64,000 nucleotides of DNA from NCBI RefSeq assembly GCF_003182485.1, contig NZ_QGTX01000001.1, positions 1 through 64,000 of the forward strand, given 5' to 3'. Source of the DNA: Geodermatophilus normandii (lineage in GTDB: Bacteria > Actinomycetota > Actinomycetes > Mycobacteriales > Geodermatophilaceae). The notes under the pieces are model-generated. The model did not search any database and was not told the DNA's origin. It saw only the letters and a list, made by a program, of their open reading frames with translations. Both the position numbers and the translations under genes were made by a program. Positions 9,003-17,279 of this stretch are shown in pieces. Each line of letters begins with the position of its first letter. The first letter of the stretch is position 1.

Positions 9003-9034
9003 TCGCGGGTTCGAGCCCCGTCACTCACCCCACG
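9003..9034 (+). repeat. Right attachment-site copy (attR), tRNA-His 3' fragment
   Basis: These 32 bp match 3713-3744, covering the T arm, acceptor 3' strand, CCA and 2 bp beyond. There is no tRNA body upstream, so this is a fragment and not a second tRNA gene. With the intact tRNA-His at the other end it bounds a 5.3-kb segment. Confidence 0.75.
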
Positions 9035-9036
9035 TC

Positions 9037-9069
9037 GAGAGGCCCCGGTCGCACCGACCGGGGCCTCTC
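9037..9069 (+). terminator. Terminator hairpin beyond attR, probably the original tRNA-His terminator
   Basis: GAGAGGCCCCGGTCG (9037-9051) pairs perfectly over 15 bp with CGACCGGGGCCTCTC (9055-9069) around a 3-nt loop. It starts 3 nt after the repeat, at the spacing seen for the hairpin after the intact tRNA. If the segment between is inserted, this is likely the ancestral tRNA-His terminator. It could also act on the convergent ngg gene. Confidence 0.7.
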
Positions 9070-9098
9070 CGCGTCCGCAGGGCGGGACGAGCCGGCGG

Positions 9099-10634
9099 TC
9101 AGCGGCGGCGGGTCTCCGGGAACAGCAGGTCCACGACGCGGGCGGCGACCGGTCGTGGGGCGTGGACGGTCAGGTCCGGCCGCGGGTCGGCGGCGACGAG
9201 GACGTGCCCCGGCCCGTCGGGAGCGGTCACGCGGAGGTCCAGGCCGGCGACCGGGACCCCGAGGGCCCGGACCGCGCGCAGGGCCGCCGCGGCGACGTCG
9301 GGGTGCAGCCGGTCGGTGACGTCCTCGACGGCACCCGGCCGGCGCACGGCGGCGGCGACCACCGCGTAGTCGACGACGAGGACGCGCAGGTCCTCCCCCG
9401 CCAGCTGCTCCTCCACGAGCACGTCGGGGCACTCCTGCCGGGCCCGCGCGACGGCCGACCGCAGGCCCGCCTCGTCCCGCACGCCGGCGGTGACACCCCG
9501 CCGCCCGCGGGCCGGCCGGACCGCGGCCTCGCCGGAGTGCCCGAGGAGGGCCAGGGCCGGCGCCAGGTCGTCGCCGCGCACCTCGGCGCCGGCGGGCACG
9601 CCGACCCCGGCGCCCGCCGCGATCCGGCGGGTCGCCCGCACGTCGTCGCAGCGGGTCATGGCCACGGCCGTGGTCAGGTCCGACAGCGAGCCCCGGGCGA
9701 GCACGCTGCGAGCGCCGAGCGCCAGGCGCGTCTCCCCTGCCTCCGCGTCGGTGACCTCGACCCGGATCCCCCGGCGCAGCGCCTCGTCGGCGAGGAGCCG
9801 GGCGGACGGCGGCAGCCGGTCGAGCCCGGGCGGGGCCGGGACGAACAGCCGCGCGTTGACCGCGTTGCGGCGCTTGACCACGAGCGCGGGCACCTGGCGG
9901 AAGCCGAGCCGGCGGTAGAGCGCGATCGCGCGCTCGTTGTCGTGCAGCACCGACAGGTCGAGGTAGCTGCGTCCCCGTGCGGAGTAGCGCTCGGCGAGCA
10001 CCCGCACCAGCGCCTCACCGGTGCCCCGCGGCGCCTCGTCCGGATCGGCGGCCAGGCACCACAGGCTGCTGCCGCCCTCGGGGTCCCCGAACGCCCGGAC
10101 GTGGTCCACCCCCGTGACCGTCCCCACCACCCGCCCGGTGCGCCGGTCCTCCGCCACCAGGTAGCGCACCGTGCGGGTGGAGTGGTTGTGCCAGACGGTG
10201 GCGCCGTCCCCGGGGACCATGCCGGTGCGCGTCACGATGCGCTCCATCTCGGCGACGTCGTCCGGGGAGGCGACCGTGCGGACGAAGACGTTCTCGACCA
10301 GGTCCCGGCGGGGGCGGTACCGGTGCAGGTCCAGCCGGAAGGTCAGCGACGGGTCGAGGAACAGCTCGCCGGGCGCCAGTCCCAGCAGCACCTGGGGATC
10401 GCGCGGGTAGATGCAGATGTCGCGCCGCCCCTCGGCCTCCCGGCCCAGCGCCTCGACCAGGCGCAACGGATCGGCGAAGGTCTGGCCGAACACCAGCCGG
10501 CCCCAGCCGAGGTCCAGGGCCGCCTCGGTGTCCATGCCCCGCAACTGGTGCTCCGACGGCGACTGCCAGGGAGCACCGGTGATCGTCGGGACGGCCGCCA
10601 GCGGCCGCCGCCGGGGCTCAGAGCGCGCGACCAC
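9099..10634 (-). CDS. ngg: N-acetylglutaminylglutamine synthetase (GNAT + ATP-grasp)
   Basis: 511 aa from GTG 10634, preceded by GGGGAGG; the upstream open frame is ignored. The opening region has LGWGRLVFGQTFADPLRLVEAL and IYPRDPQVLLGLAPGELFLDPSLTFRL, characteristic of the Ngg family. Next is a GNAT acetyltransferase domain (about 75-215, with the SSLWCLAADPDEAPRGTGEAL and LHDNERAIALYRRLGFR motifs) and a C-terminal ATP-grasp ligase domain (about 235-505). Ngg makes the dipeptide backbone of the osmolyte N-acetylglutaminylglutamine amide. The amidotransferase partner AsnO, usually adjacent, is not next to it here. It lies directly outside the right tRNA-His repeat. Confidence 0.85.
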   Translation of the reverse strand: MVARSEPRRRPLAAVPTITGAPWQSPSEHQLRGMDTEAALDLGWGRLVFGQTFADPLRLVEALGREAEGRRDICIYPRDPQVLLGLAPGELFLDPSLTFRLDLHRYRPRRDLVENVFVRTVASPDDVAEMERIVTRTGMVPGDGATVWHNHSTRTVRYLVAEDRRTGRVVGTVTGVDHVRAFGDPEGGSSLWCLAADPDEAPRGTGEALVRVLAERYSARGRSYLDLSVLHDNERAIALYRRLGFRQVPALVVKRRNAVNARLFVPAPPGLDRLPPSARLLADEALRRGIRVEVTDAEAGETRLALGARSVLARGSLSDLTTAVAMTRCDDVRATRRIAAGAGVGVPAGAEVRGDDLAPALALLGHSGEAAVRPARGRRGVTAGVRDEAGLRSAVARARQECPDVLVEEQLAGEDLRVLVVDYAVVAAAVRRPGAVEDVTDRLHPDVAAAALRAVRALGVPVAGLDLRVTAPDGPGHVLVAADPRPDLTVHAPRPVAARVVDLLFPETRRR

Positions 10635-10806
10635 CGGCCACCTCCCCGCCCTGCCGGGTCCCTGAGGAGGAGGTCGGACGAGCTGTCTCGGTCCACACGA
10701 TGCGCTGCCACCCGGGGTCGGGCCGGCTCGTGGAGCGACGTGTTGCACCCCGGCCGTGCCGGAGGGACGTGCCCACCGTGCGGCGGACGAAACGGGTCCG
10801 GAACGA

Positions 10807-12057
10807 TCAGCGCGGAACCGGGACGAGCCGGGCCGGTCCCGCCGGGACGAACGCCGTCCCGGCCCGCAGCAGTTCGTGCACCCCCTGACCGGCGGTCACC
10901 CACCGCCCGGCCGCCGGCTCCCCGCGCAGCCAGGTGGCGGCGGCCGTCAGCAGCTGCAGCCCGGCCATCGCCTCGAGGTTGAGGTGCACGGGCAGCGGGA
11001 GCACCCGCAGCAGGCCGGCCGGGTGGTCGGTGAGGAGGGTGTCGGCCAACCCCATCACGCCGGACGCGGACAGCAGCACCCTGGTCCGCGGCCCCCAGGG
11101 TCGGGTCCACGGCACGGTCACCAGCGCCACGGTGGTGAGCACGTCGAGGGCGGCGTGCGCCCGCGCCGGCAGCGGGCGGGCCGCTGCCAGCGGGTCCCCG
11201 GGCGCCGACCGGGGGACGACGTCGTGTCCGGCGGGGCCGGGAGCGTCCACCTCGCCGGCGAGGAACGCGGACACCAGGCGGGCGGACACGTCGGGCGCCG
11301 ACCAGTGGGCGTTGTGCGCGGCGCCCTCGATGACGACCAGCCGGCCGTCGGGCAGCAGCCGGGTGACCTCCTCGGCCCACTCCTGCGACAGCGTCCGGTC
11401 GTGCCGCCCGCGCACCACCAGCGTGGGCGCCACGACGTCGGGCAGTCGCTGCTCGATCGGGTCGTCGGAGCTGCGCACGAGCTGCTGCACCATGCGGGCC
11501 ACACCCGTCGACAGGTACTCCGACTGCAGCACCGGCTGCAGGCCGGGGACCTCGAACACCATGTTCCGCAGCACCTGCGGGTACTGCTTCCACGGCCGCC
11601 GGTAGCGGGGGTCGGGGGTCGACCCGGACAGGACCAGCCGCTCCACCCGCTCCGGGTGGCGGGCGGCGAGCTCGACGGCGACCTGCGCGCCGATCGAGTT
11701 GCCGAAGTAGGACGCGCGGGGCATGCCGTAGGCGTCCAGCCACGCCAGCAGCTGCCCGGTCTGCGTGGCGACGTCGGGCCCGCCGGGCCAGCGCAGGCGC
11801 GGGTCGCGGGGCGAGCGGCCGAACCCCGGCAGGTCGGGTGAGACGACGTCGTGGCCGAGCGCGGCCAGCCGGCGCCCGAGCGGGACCAGGTACCGGCTGG
11901 ACAGACCCAGGCCGTGCAGCAGCACGACCGGCGGCCGGTCCCGGGCCGTTCCGGCGTGCCACGTCCGCGCGTGGACCCGGGCACCGAGCACGGGCACCTC
12001 GGTCCAGACGTGTCGCGGCGCGGGGCCGGCCGGACGGAGGGAGGACAGGAGGGGCAC
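10807..12057 (-). CDS. Alpha/beta hydrolase with C-terminal hydrophobic domain
   Basis: 416 aa from GTG 12057 with GGAGG upstream. The frame stays open well beyond this as an artefact of the opposite-strand gene. Residues about 1-270 are an alpha/beta hydrolase: VVLLHGLGLSS (oxyanion region), nucleophile elbow GNSIGAQVA, the acid in RGRHDRTLS and the catalytic His in IEGAAHNAHWS. A further 130 residues with hydrophobic stretches (ALDVLTTVALVTVPW, LLLSASGVMGLADTLL) form an added domain, possibly membrane-associated. The substrate is unknown. It is transcribed divergently from the polyol dehydrogenase gene. Confidence 0.8.
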   Translation of the reverse strand: MPLLSSLRPAGPAPRHVWTEVPVLGARVHARTWHAGTARDRPPVVLLHGLGLSSRYLVPLGRRLAALGHDVVSPDLPGFGRSPRDPRLRWPGGPDVATQTGQLLAWLDAYGMPRASYFGNSIGAQVAVELAARHPERVERLVLSGSTPDPRYRRPWKQYPQVLRNMVFEVPGLQPVLQSEYLSTGVARMVQQLVRSSDDPIEQRLPDVVAPTLVVRGRHDRTLSQEWAEEVTRLLPDGRLVVIEGAAHNAHWSAPDVSARLVSAFLAGEVDAPGPAGHDVVPRSAPGDPLAAARPLPARAHAALDVLTTVALVTVPWTRPWGPRTRVLLSASGVMGLADTLLTDHPAGLLRVLPLPVHLNLEAMAGLQLLTAAATWLRGEPAAGRWVTAGQGVHELLRAGTAFVPAGPARLVPVPR

Positions 12058-12243
12058 GGTGCCTCCGGGGGAGGGTGCGGACGTCCCCGGGGCTCGGGAC
12101 GCGTCGCCCCTACCCACCGGACCGAGACCTGCACCACACGGTGCGGTTCCGGATTGGAACGGCGGGCGACGGGGCACCGGGAGGGGGCGGCCACGGGTGA
12201 ACAGCCACCCCGTCCCGCTCCTCCTCCCCTGAGAGCTCCTCTG

Positions 12244-13749
12244 ATGACGTCTGCCCCGACCCGGGCGACGGCCGTTGCCGTCCCCCTGTCCGACCGGACC
12301 CTCCGCGACCTCCCGCCCGAGGTCTCCGTCCCCACCTACGACCGCTCGGCCCTGCGCCCCGGCATCGTGCACATCGGCGTCGGCGGCTTCCACCGCGCCC
12401 ACCAGGCCGTCTACCTCGACGAGCTCGCCCGCCGCGGGTCGACCGAGTGGGGCGTGGTGGGCGTCGGGCTGCACAGCCGCGAGATCGGCGAGGTCCTCGC
12501 CGGCCAGGACCGCCTGTGGACCGTGGTCGAGCGCGCCGCCGACGGCGACCGCGCCACCGTCGTCGGTGCGATGACCCGGTACCTGTACGGCCCGGACGAC
12601 CCCGAGGCGGTGCTGACCGCGCTGACCGACGAGCGCACCCGCGTGGTGACGCTGACGATCACCAGCACCGGCTACCGCGTCGACGCGCACAGCGGCGAGT
12701 TCGACGCCGAGGACCCCCACGTCGCCTCCGACCTGGAGGACCCCGGCCACCCCGAGACGGTGTTCGGCTACCTCGTCGAGGCGCTGCACCGGCGGCGGCA
12801 GGCGGGGACCGCGCCCTTCACCGTGCTGTCCTGCGACAACATGCAGTCCAACGGCGCGGCGGCGCGCACCGCGGTGGTGTCCTTTGCCCGGCTGCGCGAC
12901 GAGGACCTCGCCGGCTGGATCGAGGAGCACGTCACCTTCCCCAGCAGCATGGTCGACCGCATCACCCCCACCACCACCCCCGAGGACCGCGACGCCGTCG
13001 TCGCGCAGACCGGCGTCGACGACCGGTGGCCGGTGGTCACCGAACCGTTCCGCCAGTGGGTGGTGGAGGACTCCTTCTGCAACGGGCGGCCGCCGCTGGA
13101 GGAGGTCGGCGTCCGCTTCGTCGACGACGTCTCGCCGTACGAGACCGTCAAGACGCGGCTGCTCAACGCCGGGCACAGCGCGATCGCCTACCTGGGCTAC
13201 CTGGCCGGCCTCCGGACCACCGCCGACGTCATGACCGACCCGGTGTTCCGCACGTTCCTCACCCGGCTGATGGCCGAGGAGATCGCCCCGTCCCTGCCCG
13301 AGGTACCCGGCGTCGACCTCGCCGACTACCAGGCCACGCTGCTCGACCGGCTGGCCAACCCCCGGATGGCCGACCAGCTGTCGCGGCTGTCCCGGCGCGG
13401 CTCGAGCAAGATCCCGAGCTACCTGCTGCCGTCGGTGCGGGCCGCGGTGGAGGCCGGCCGCCCGCACCGGCTGCTGTGCCTGGCGGTGGCCGGCTGGCTG
13501 CGCTTCCTGCGCGGTCACGACTACGCCGGCGAGGAGGTCCCGATCCAGGGCCCGCGCCCGGACCTCGTGCCGCTCGCGCAGGAGGCCGGCGGCGACGCCG
13601 GGCCGCTGCTGTCGGAGCGGTCGGTGTTCGACCACATCGGCCGGGACCCGCGCTTCGCCGACTGCGTGCAGGGGGCGCTGTCCGCGCTGGACCGGCAGGG
13701 GCCGCGCGAGGTCATCGAGCTGTTCCTCGCCGACGGGCGGGACCGGTGA
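12244..13749 (+). CDS. Mannitol/polyol 2-dehydrogenase family oxidoreductase
   Basis: 501 aa, the normal length of the long-chain mannitol dehydrogenase family, which interconverts a polyol (mannitol, arabitol or similar) and a ketose with NAD(P). The Rossmann start GIVHIGVGGFHRAHQAVYLDEL, SCDNMQSNG, VDRITPTTT and the catalytic Lys region YETVKTRLLNAGHSAIAYLGYL are clear. Substrate specificity cannot be read from sequence. Its last codons overlap the start of the HAD phosphatase gene by 4 nt, so the two are translationally coupled. No sugar transporter is adjacent. Confidence 0.88.
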   Translation: MTSAPTRATAVAVPLSDRTLRDLPPEVSVPTYDRSALRPGIVHIGVGGFHRAHQAVYLDELARRGSTEWGVVGVGLHSREIGEVLAGQDRLWTVVERAADGDRATVVGAMTRYLYGPDDPEAVLTALTDERTRVVTLTITSTGYRVDAHSGEFDAEDPHVASDLEDPGHPETVFGYLVEALHRRRQAGTAPFTVLSCDNMQSNGAAARTAVVSFARLRDEDLAGWIEEHVTFPSSMVDRITPTTTPEDRDAVVAQTGVDDRWPVVTEPFRQWVVEDSFCNGRPPLEEVGVRFVDDVSPYETVKTRLLNAGHSAIAYLGYLAGLRTTADVMTDPVFRTFLTRLMAEEIAPSLPEVPGVDLADYQATLLDRLANPRMADQLSRLSRRGSSKIPSYLLPSVRAAVEAGRPHRLLCLAVAGWLRFLRGHDYAGEEVPIQGPRPDLVPLAQEAGGDAGPLLSERSVFDHIGRDPRFADCVQGALSALDRQGPREVIELFLADGRDR

Positions 13750-14486
13750 CGGCCGGGCGGTCCCGGCCGCTGGACCCGTCCGCGGTCACCACCCTGCTCT
13801 GCGACGCCGACGGCACGCTGTTCCCGTCCGAGGAACCCGCGTACGCCGCGTCGGCCGACGTCACCAACCGGTTCCTCGCCGGGCTGGGGGCCGGGCGCAG
13901 CTACGCCCCCGAGGAGCTCCAGCGCATGACCAACGGCAAGAACTTCCGGGCCGCCGCGGGTGAGCTGGCCACCGCGCACGGGCGGGAGCTCACCCGCGCC
14001 GACCTGGAGGACTGGGTGGCCGAGGAGAAGGACGTCGTCACCGCGCACCTGCGCACGGTCCTGCGCCCCGACCCCGCGGTCCGCGAGCCGCTGCAGCGCC
14101 TGGCCGGCCGGTTCGCGCTCGCGGCGGTGACCTCCAGCGCCGCGTCCCGGCTGGCCGCCTGCCTGGAGACGACCCGCCTGGCACCGCTGTTCCCCCCGGC
14201 GGGCCGGTTCAGCGCCGAGGACTCGCTGGCCGAGCCCACGAGCAAGCCGGACCCGGCGGTCTACCTGTACGCCGGCGCGACGCTCGGGGTCGGCCCGGCC
14301 GAGGCGGTCGCCGTGGAGGACTCGGTGAACGGCGCCCGCTCGGCCGTGGCCGCCGGCCACCCCACGATCGGGATCCTGCAGTTCGTCCCCGAGGCCGACC
14401 GGCGGGGCCGCGCCGAGGCGCTGCGCGAGGTCGGCGTCGCCGCGGTCGTCGGGTCGTGGGCCGAGGTGGAGGACCTGCTGGCCTGA
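13746..14486 (+). CDS. HAD-superfamily phosphatase / phosphoglucomutase-like
   Basis: 246 aa from GTG 13746, overlapping the dehydrogenase stop (GTGA). Motif I is LLCDADGTLFPS, with Ala replacing the more usual aromatic residue; motif II is AAVTSSAASRL; motif III is in SKPDPAVYLYAGATLGV; motif IV is VAVEDSVNGARSAVAAG. The helical cap after motif I places it with beta-phosphoglucomutase-like and sugar-phosphate phosphatases. Coupling to a polyol dehydrogenase suggests it dephosphorylates a polyol or sugar phosphate; this is inference from position. Confidence 0.8.
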   Translation: MTAGRSRPLDPSAVTTLLCDADGTLFPSEEPAYAASADVTNRFLAGLGAGRSYAPEELQRMTNGKNFRAAAGELATAHGRELTRADLEDWVAEEKDVVTAHLRTVLRPDPAVREPLQRLAGRFALAAVTSSAASRLAACLETTRLAPLFPPAGRFSAEDSLAEPTSKPDPAVYLYAGATLGVGPAEAVAVEDSVNGARSAVAAGHPTIGILQFVPEADRRGRAEALREVGVAAVVGSWAEVEDLLA

Positions 14487-14533
14487 CCCGGCGGCCGGCC
14501 CGGGCGGGCTCCGTGGTCCGATCGGGACTGCAC

Positions 14534-14578
14534 GGCACGCCCCCGCTGTTGCACTCGGTGACAGCGGGGGCGCGTGCC
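14534..14578. terminator. Stem-loop between HAD gene and prfC
   Basis: GCCCCCGCTGT (14539-14549) pairs with ACAGCGGGGGC (14561-14571), and an outer GGCAC/GTGCC pair extends it. There is an 11-nt loop and no T tract. It lies about 50 bp after the HAD stop and about 50 bp before the prfC start, so it may end the first transcript or form part of the prfC leader. Confidence 0.55.
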
Positions 14579-14626
14579 GCCGTGCCCTCCGCCGGACCGG
14601 CGACGACCGCACCAGGAGACCGACGC

Positions 14627-16252
14627 ATGACCACGACCGCCCCGCCGCGCGCCGACGACGCAGGCCCGGCGCCGGCCGACGTCGTCGCCGAGGCCGCGCG
14701 GCGGCGCACGTTCGCCGTCATCAGCCATCCCGACGCCGGCAAGTCGACGCTGACCGAGGCGCTGGCCCTGCACGCCCGGGTGATCGGCCAGGCCGGCGCG
14801 GTGCACGGCAAGGCCGGCCGGCGCGGCACGGTGTCGGACTGGATGGACATGGAGAAGGCCCGCGGGATCTCGATCACCTCGGCCGCGCTGCAGTTCTCCT
14901 ACCGCGACACCGTGGTCAACCTGCTCGACACCCCGGGGCACGCCGACTTCTCCGAGGACACCTACCGGGTGCTCACCGCCGTCGACGCCGCGGTGATGCT
15001 CATCGACGCCGCCAAGGGCCTCGAGGCGCAGACGATGAAGCTGTTCGCCGTCTGCCGGCACCGGGGCATCCCGGTCATCACGGTCGTCAACAAGTGGGAC
15101 CGCCCCGGCAAGGACGCCCTGGAGCTGATGGACGAGGTCGCCGAGCGGACCGGGCTCACGCCGACGCCGCTGACCTGGCCGGTGGGCATCGCCGGGGACT
15201 TCCGCGGCGTGCTCGACCGGCGCGACGGCAGCTACCGGCGCTACACCCGGACCGCCGGCGGCGCCACGGTCGCCCCCGAGGAGGTCCTCCCCGCCGCCGC
15301 GGCCGCCGCGCGCGAGCCCGACGCGTGGCCGCAGGCCCTCGAGGAGGCCGACCTGCTGGCCGCGACCGCGGGCGAGCACGACCAGGACCTGTTCCTGTCC
15401 GGCGTCACCACCCCGGTGCTGTTCGCCTCCGCGATCTCCAACTTCGGCGTCGGCGCGCTGCTCGACGTCCTCGTCGACCTCGCGCCCGCGCCCGCCGGCC
15501 GGCCCGACGCCGACGGGGTGCCCCGGCCCGTCGACGCGCCGTTCAGCGCGTTCGTCTTCAAGGTGCAGTCGGGCATGGACGCCGCGCACCGGGACCGGCT
15601 GGCCTACATCCGCATCTGCTCGGGCGTCTTCGAGCGCGGGATGGTGGTCACCCATGGGCCGACCGGACGCCCCTTCGCCACGAAGTACGCCCAGCACGTG
15701 TTCGGCCGCGAGCGGGAGAGCATCGACGTCGCCTACCCCGGCGACGTCGTCGGGCTGGTCAACGCCTCCGCGCTGCACGTCGGGGACACGCTCTACGCGC
15801 AGCAGCCGGTGGCCTTCCCGCCGCTGACCACGTTCGCGCCCGAGCACTTCGCCGTGGTCCGCAGCCTCGAGACGGCCAAGCACAAGCAGTTCCGCCGCGG
15901 GATCGAGCAGCTGGAGTCCGAGGGCGTCGTCCAGGTGCTGCGGTCGGACCGGCGCGGGGAGCAGGCGCCGGTGTTCGCCGTCGTCGGCCCCATGCAGTTC
16001 GAGGTGGCCACCCACCGCATGGAGCACGAGTTCTCCGCGCCCGTGCGGCTCGAGCCGCTCCCCTACGCCCTCGCCATGCGCACCGACGAGGCCTCGGCCC
16101 CGCGGATCACCGCCACCACGGGCACCGAGGTGATGCAGCGCAGCGACGGCGAGCTGCTCGCGCTGTTCACGAACAAGTGGGTCATGGGCATCGTGCGCAA
16201 CGGCAAGCCCGACCTGACCCTCGAGCCCCTGGTCGCCGCCCAGCTCGCCTGA
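14627..16252 (+). CDS. prfC: Peptide chain release factor 3 (RF3 GTPase)
   Basis: 541 aa from ATG 14627, with AGGAGA upstream. The translational GTPase motifs are present: P-loop SHPDAGKSTLTE, switch regions around KARGISITSAA, DTPGHADFSEDTYR, and NKWDRPGKDALEL. The EF-Tu-like domain II and RF3 C-terminal domain follow (FKVQSGMDAAHRDRLAYIRICSG; VGPMQFEVATHRMEHEFSAPV). RF3 recycles RF1/RF2 from the ribosome in a GTP-dependent step. Length and motif order match RF3 and not EF-G or LepA. Confidence 0.95.
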   Translation: MTTTAPPRADDAGPAPADVVAEAARRRTFAVISHPDAGKSTLTEALALHARVIGQAGAVHGKAGRRGTVSDWMDMEKARGISITSAALQFSYRDTVVNLLDTPGHADFSEDTYRVLTAVDAAVMLIDAAKGLEAQTMKLFAVCRHRGIPVITVVNKWDRPGKDALELMDEVAERTGLTPTPLTWPVGIAGDFRGVLDRRDGSYRRYTRTAGGATVAPEEVLPAAAAAAREPDAWPQALEEADLLAATAGEHDQDLFLSGVTTPVLFASAISNFGVGALLDVLVDLAPAPAGRPDADGVPRPVDAPFSAFVFKVQSGMDAAHRDRLAYIRICSGVFERGMVVTHGPTGRPFATKYAQHVFGRERESIDVAYPGDVVGLVNASALHVGDTLYAQQPVAFPPLTTFAPEHFAVVRSLETAKHKQFRRGIEQLESEGVVQVLRSDRRGEQAPVFAVVGPMQFEVATHRMEHEFSAPVRLEPLPYALAMRTDEASAPRITATTGTEVMQRSDGELLALFTNKWVMGIVRNGKPDLTLEPLVAAQLA

Positions 16253-16272
16253 CGGCTCCGGCGTGACCCAGG

Positions 16273-16300
16273 TCGCAACACGCGATCGGATGTGTTGCGA
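16273..16300. promoter_or_regulatory. Palindromic operator GCAACA-N12-TGTTGC upstream of the hydroxyacyl-CoA dehydrogenase operon
   Basis: TCGCAACAC (16273-16281) and GTGTTGCGA (16292-16300) are perfect inverted repeats with a 10-bp spacer, 38 bp before the first start codon. The same core, GCAACA-N12-TGTTGC, lies upstream of the acyl-CoA dehydrogenase gene near 61.8 kb. Two-turn symmetry fits a dimeric TetR or GntR repressor. Confidence 0.65.
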
Positions 16301-16337
16301 TGCAGGGAGGGGACCACCGAGCGCACCGGGAGCCCAC

Positions 16338-17279
16338 GTGGACCGGAGTCAGCACACCGTCGCGGTCATCGGGGCCGGGACCATCGGACTGTCGTGGGCG
16401 GCGCTGTTCGCCGCCCACGGGCACACCGTCCGGGTGCAGGACCCGCGGCCGGGCATCGGCCCCGACGTCGAGGCGGCCGTGCGCCACCTCACCCGGCTCC
16501 AGCCCGACACCGGGGACGCCGCGGACCTGCTGACCCGCATCGAGGTCGTCGACGACGTCGAGGCCGCCGTCGCCGGTGCCGACGTCGTCCAGGAGAACGC
16601 CCCCGAGCGGCTGCCGCTCAAGCAGGAGCTGTTCGCCCGCATCGAGGCGGGGGTCGGCGAGCGGACGCTGATCGCGTCGTCGACGTCGGCGCTCATGCCC
16701 AGCGACCTCGCGCGGGAGATGCGCACGCCCGAGCGGCTCGTGGTGGGCCACCCCTTCAACCCGCCGGAGGTGCTGCCGCTGGTCGAGGTGGTGCCCGGCG
16801 AGCGCACCGCGCCGTGGGCGGTCGAGGCGGCGGTCGACTTCTACCGCTCGGTGGGCAAGAAGCCCGTCGTCCTGCACCGGGAGATCAACGGGTTCGTGGC
16901 CAACCGGCTGCAGTCGACGCTGTTCCGCGAGTGCGTGTGGCTGGTGACCCAGGGCGTCGTCAGTGCCGCGGAGCTCGACGAGATCGTCACCGAGTCGATC
17001 GGGCCGCGCTGGGCGACGGCCGGCCCGTTCGAGAGCTTCCACCTCGGCGGCGGCCCGGGCGGCATGCGGCACTTCCTCGAGCACCTCGGCCCCGGCATGG
17101 CGCGGCGGTGGAAGGTCGTCGAGCAGCCGGAGCTGGACGAGGCGACCAAGGAGCTGGTCAGCAGCCAGCTGGAGGAGCGCTTCGCCGGGCGGACCTACGA
17201 GCAGCTCACCGAGGCCCGCGACCGGGCGCAGCTGGCGGTCATCGAGGCGCGGAACGCGACGCGGGAGCGGAACGCCTGA
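16338..17279 (+). CDS. 3-hydroxyacyl-CoA dehydrogenase family (hydroxyacid dehydrogenase)
   Basis: 313 aa from GTG 16338; a longer frame from 16263 would run through the operator. The NAD-binding fold starts with VAVIGAGTIGLSWAALFAAHG. Then come VQENAPERLPLKQELF, SSTSALMPSDLA, the active-site His region VVGHPFNPPEVLPLVEVV and the Asn in REINGFVANRLQ. The C-terminal domain contains GPRWATAGPFESFHLGGGPGG, a pattern of the lambda-crystallin / L-gulonate dehydrogenase / carnitine dehydrogenase side of the family. It may therefore oxidise a free 3-hydroxy acid and not an acyl-CoA. The acetoacetate decarboxylase gene overlaps its stop by one base. Confidence 0.85.
   Translation: MDRSQHTVAVIGAGTIGLSWAALFAAHGHTVRVQDPRPGIGPDVEAAVRHLTRLQPDTGDAADLLTRIEVVDDVEAAVAGADVVQENAPERLPLKQELFARIEAGVGERTLIASSTSALMPSDLAREMRTPERLVVGHPFNPPEVLPLVEVVPGERTAPWAVEAAVDFYRSVGKKPVVLHREINGFVANRLQSTLFRECVWLVTQGVVSAAELDEIVTESIGPRWATAGPFESFHLGGGPGGMRHFLEHLGPGMARRWKVVEQPELDEATKELVSSQLEERFAGRTYEQLTEARDRAQLAVIEARNATRERNA

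Noticed and set aside
9003..9034. Second tRNA-His gene
   Set aside because: Only the T arm, acceptor 3' strand and CCA are present; no D arm or anticodon precedes them. It is a fragment, best read as attR.
12058..13635. Extension of the alpha/beta hydrolase frame to a 942-aa protein
   Set aside because: It is antisense to the polyol dehydrogenase and shows no protein motifs; it is open because of high G+C.
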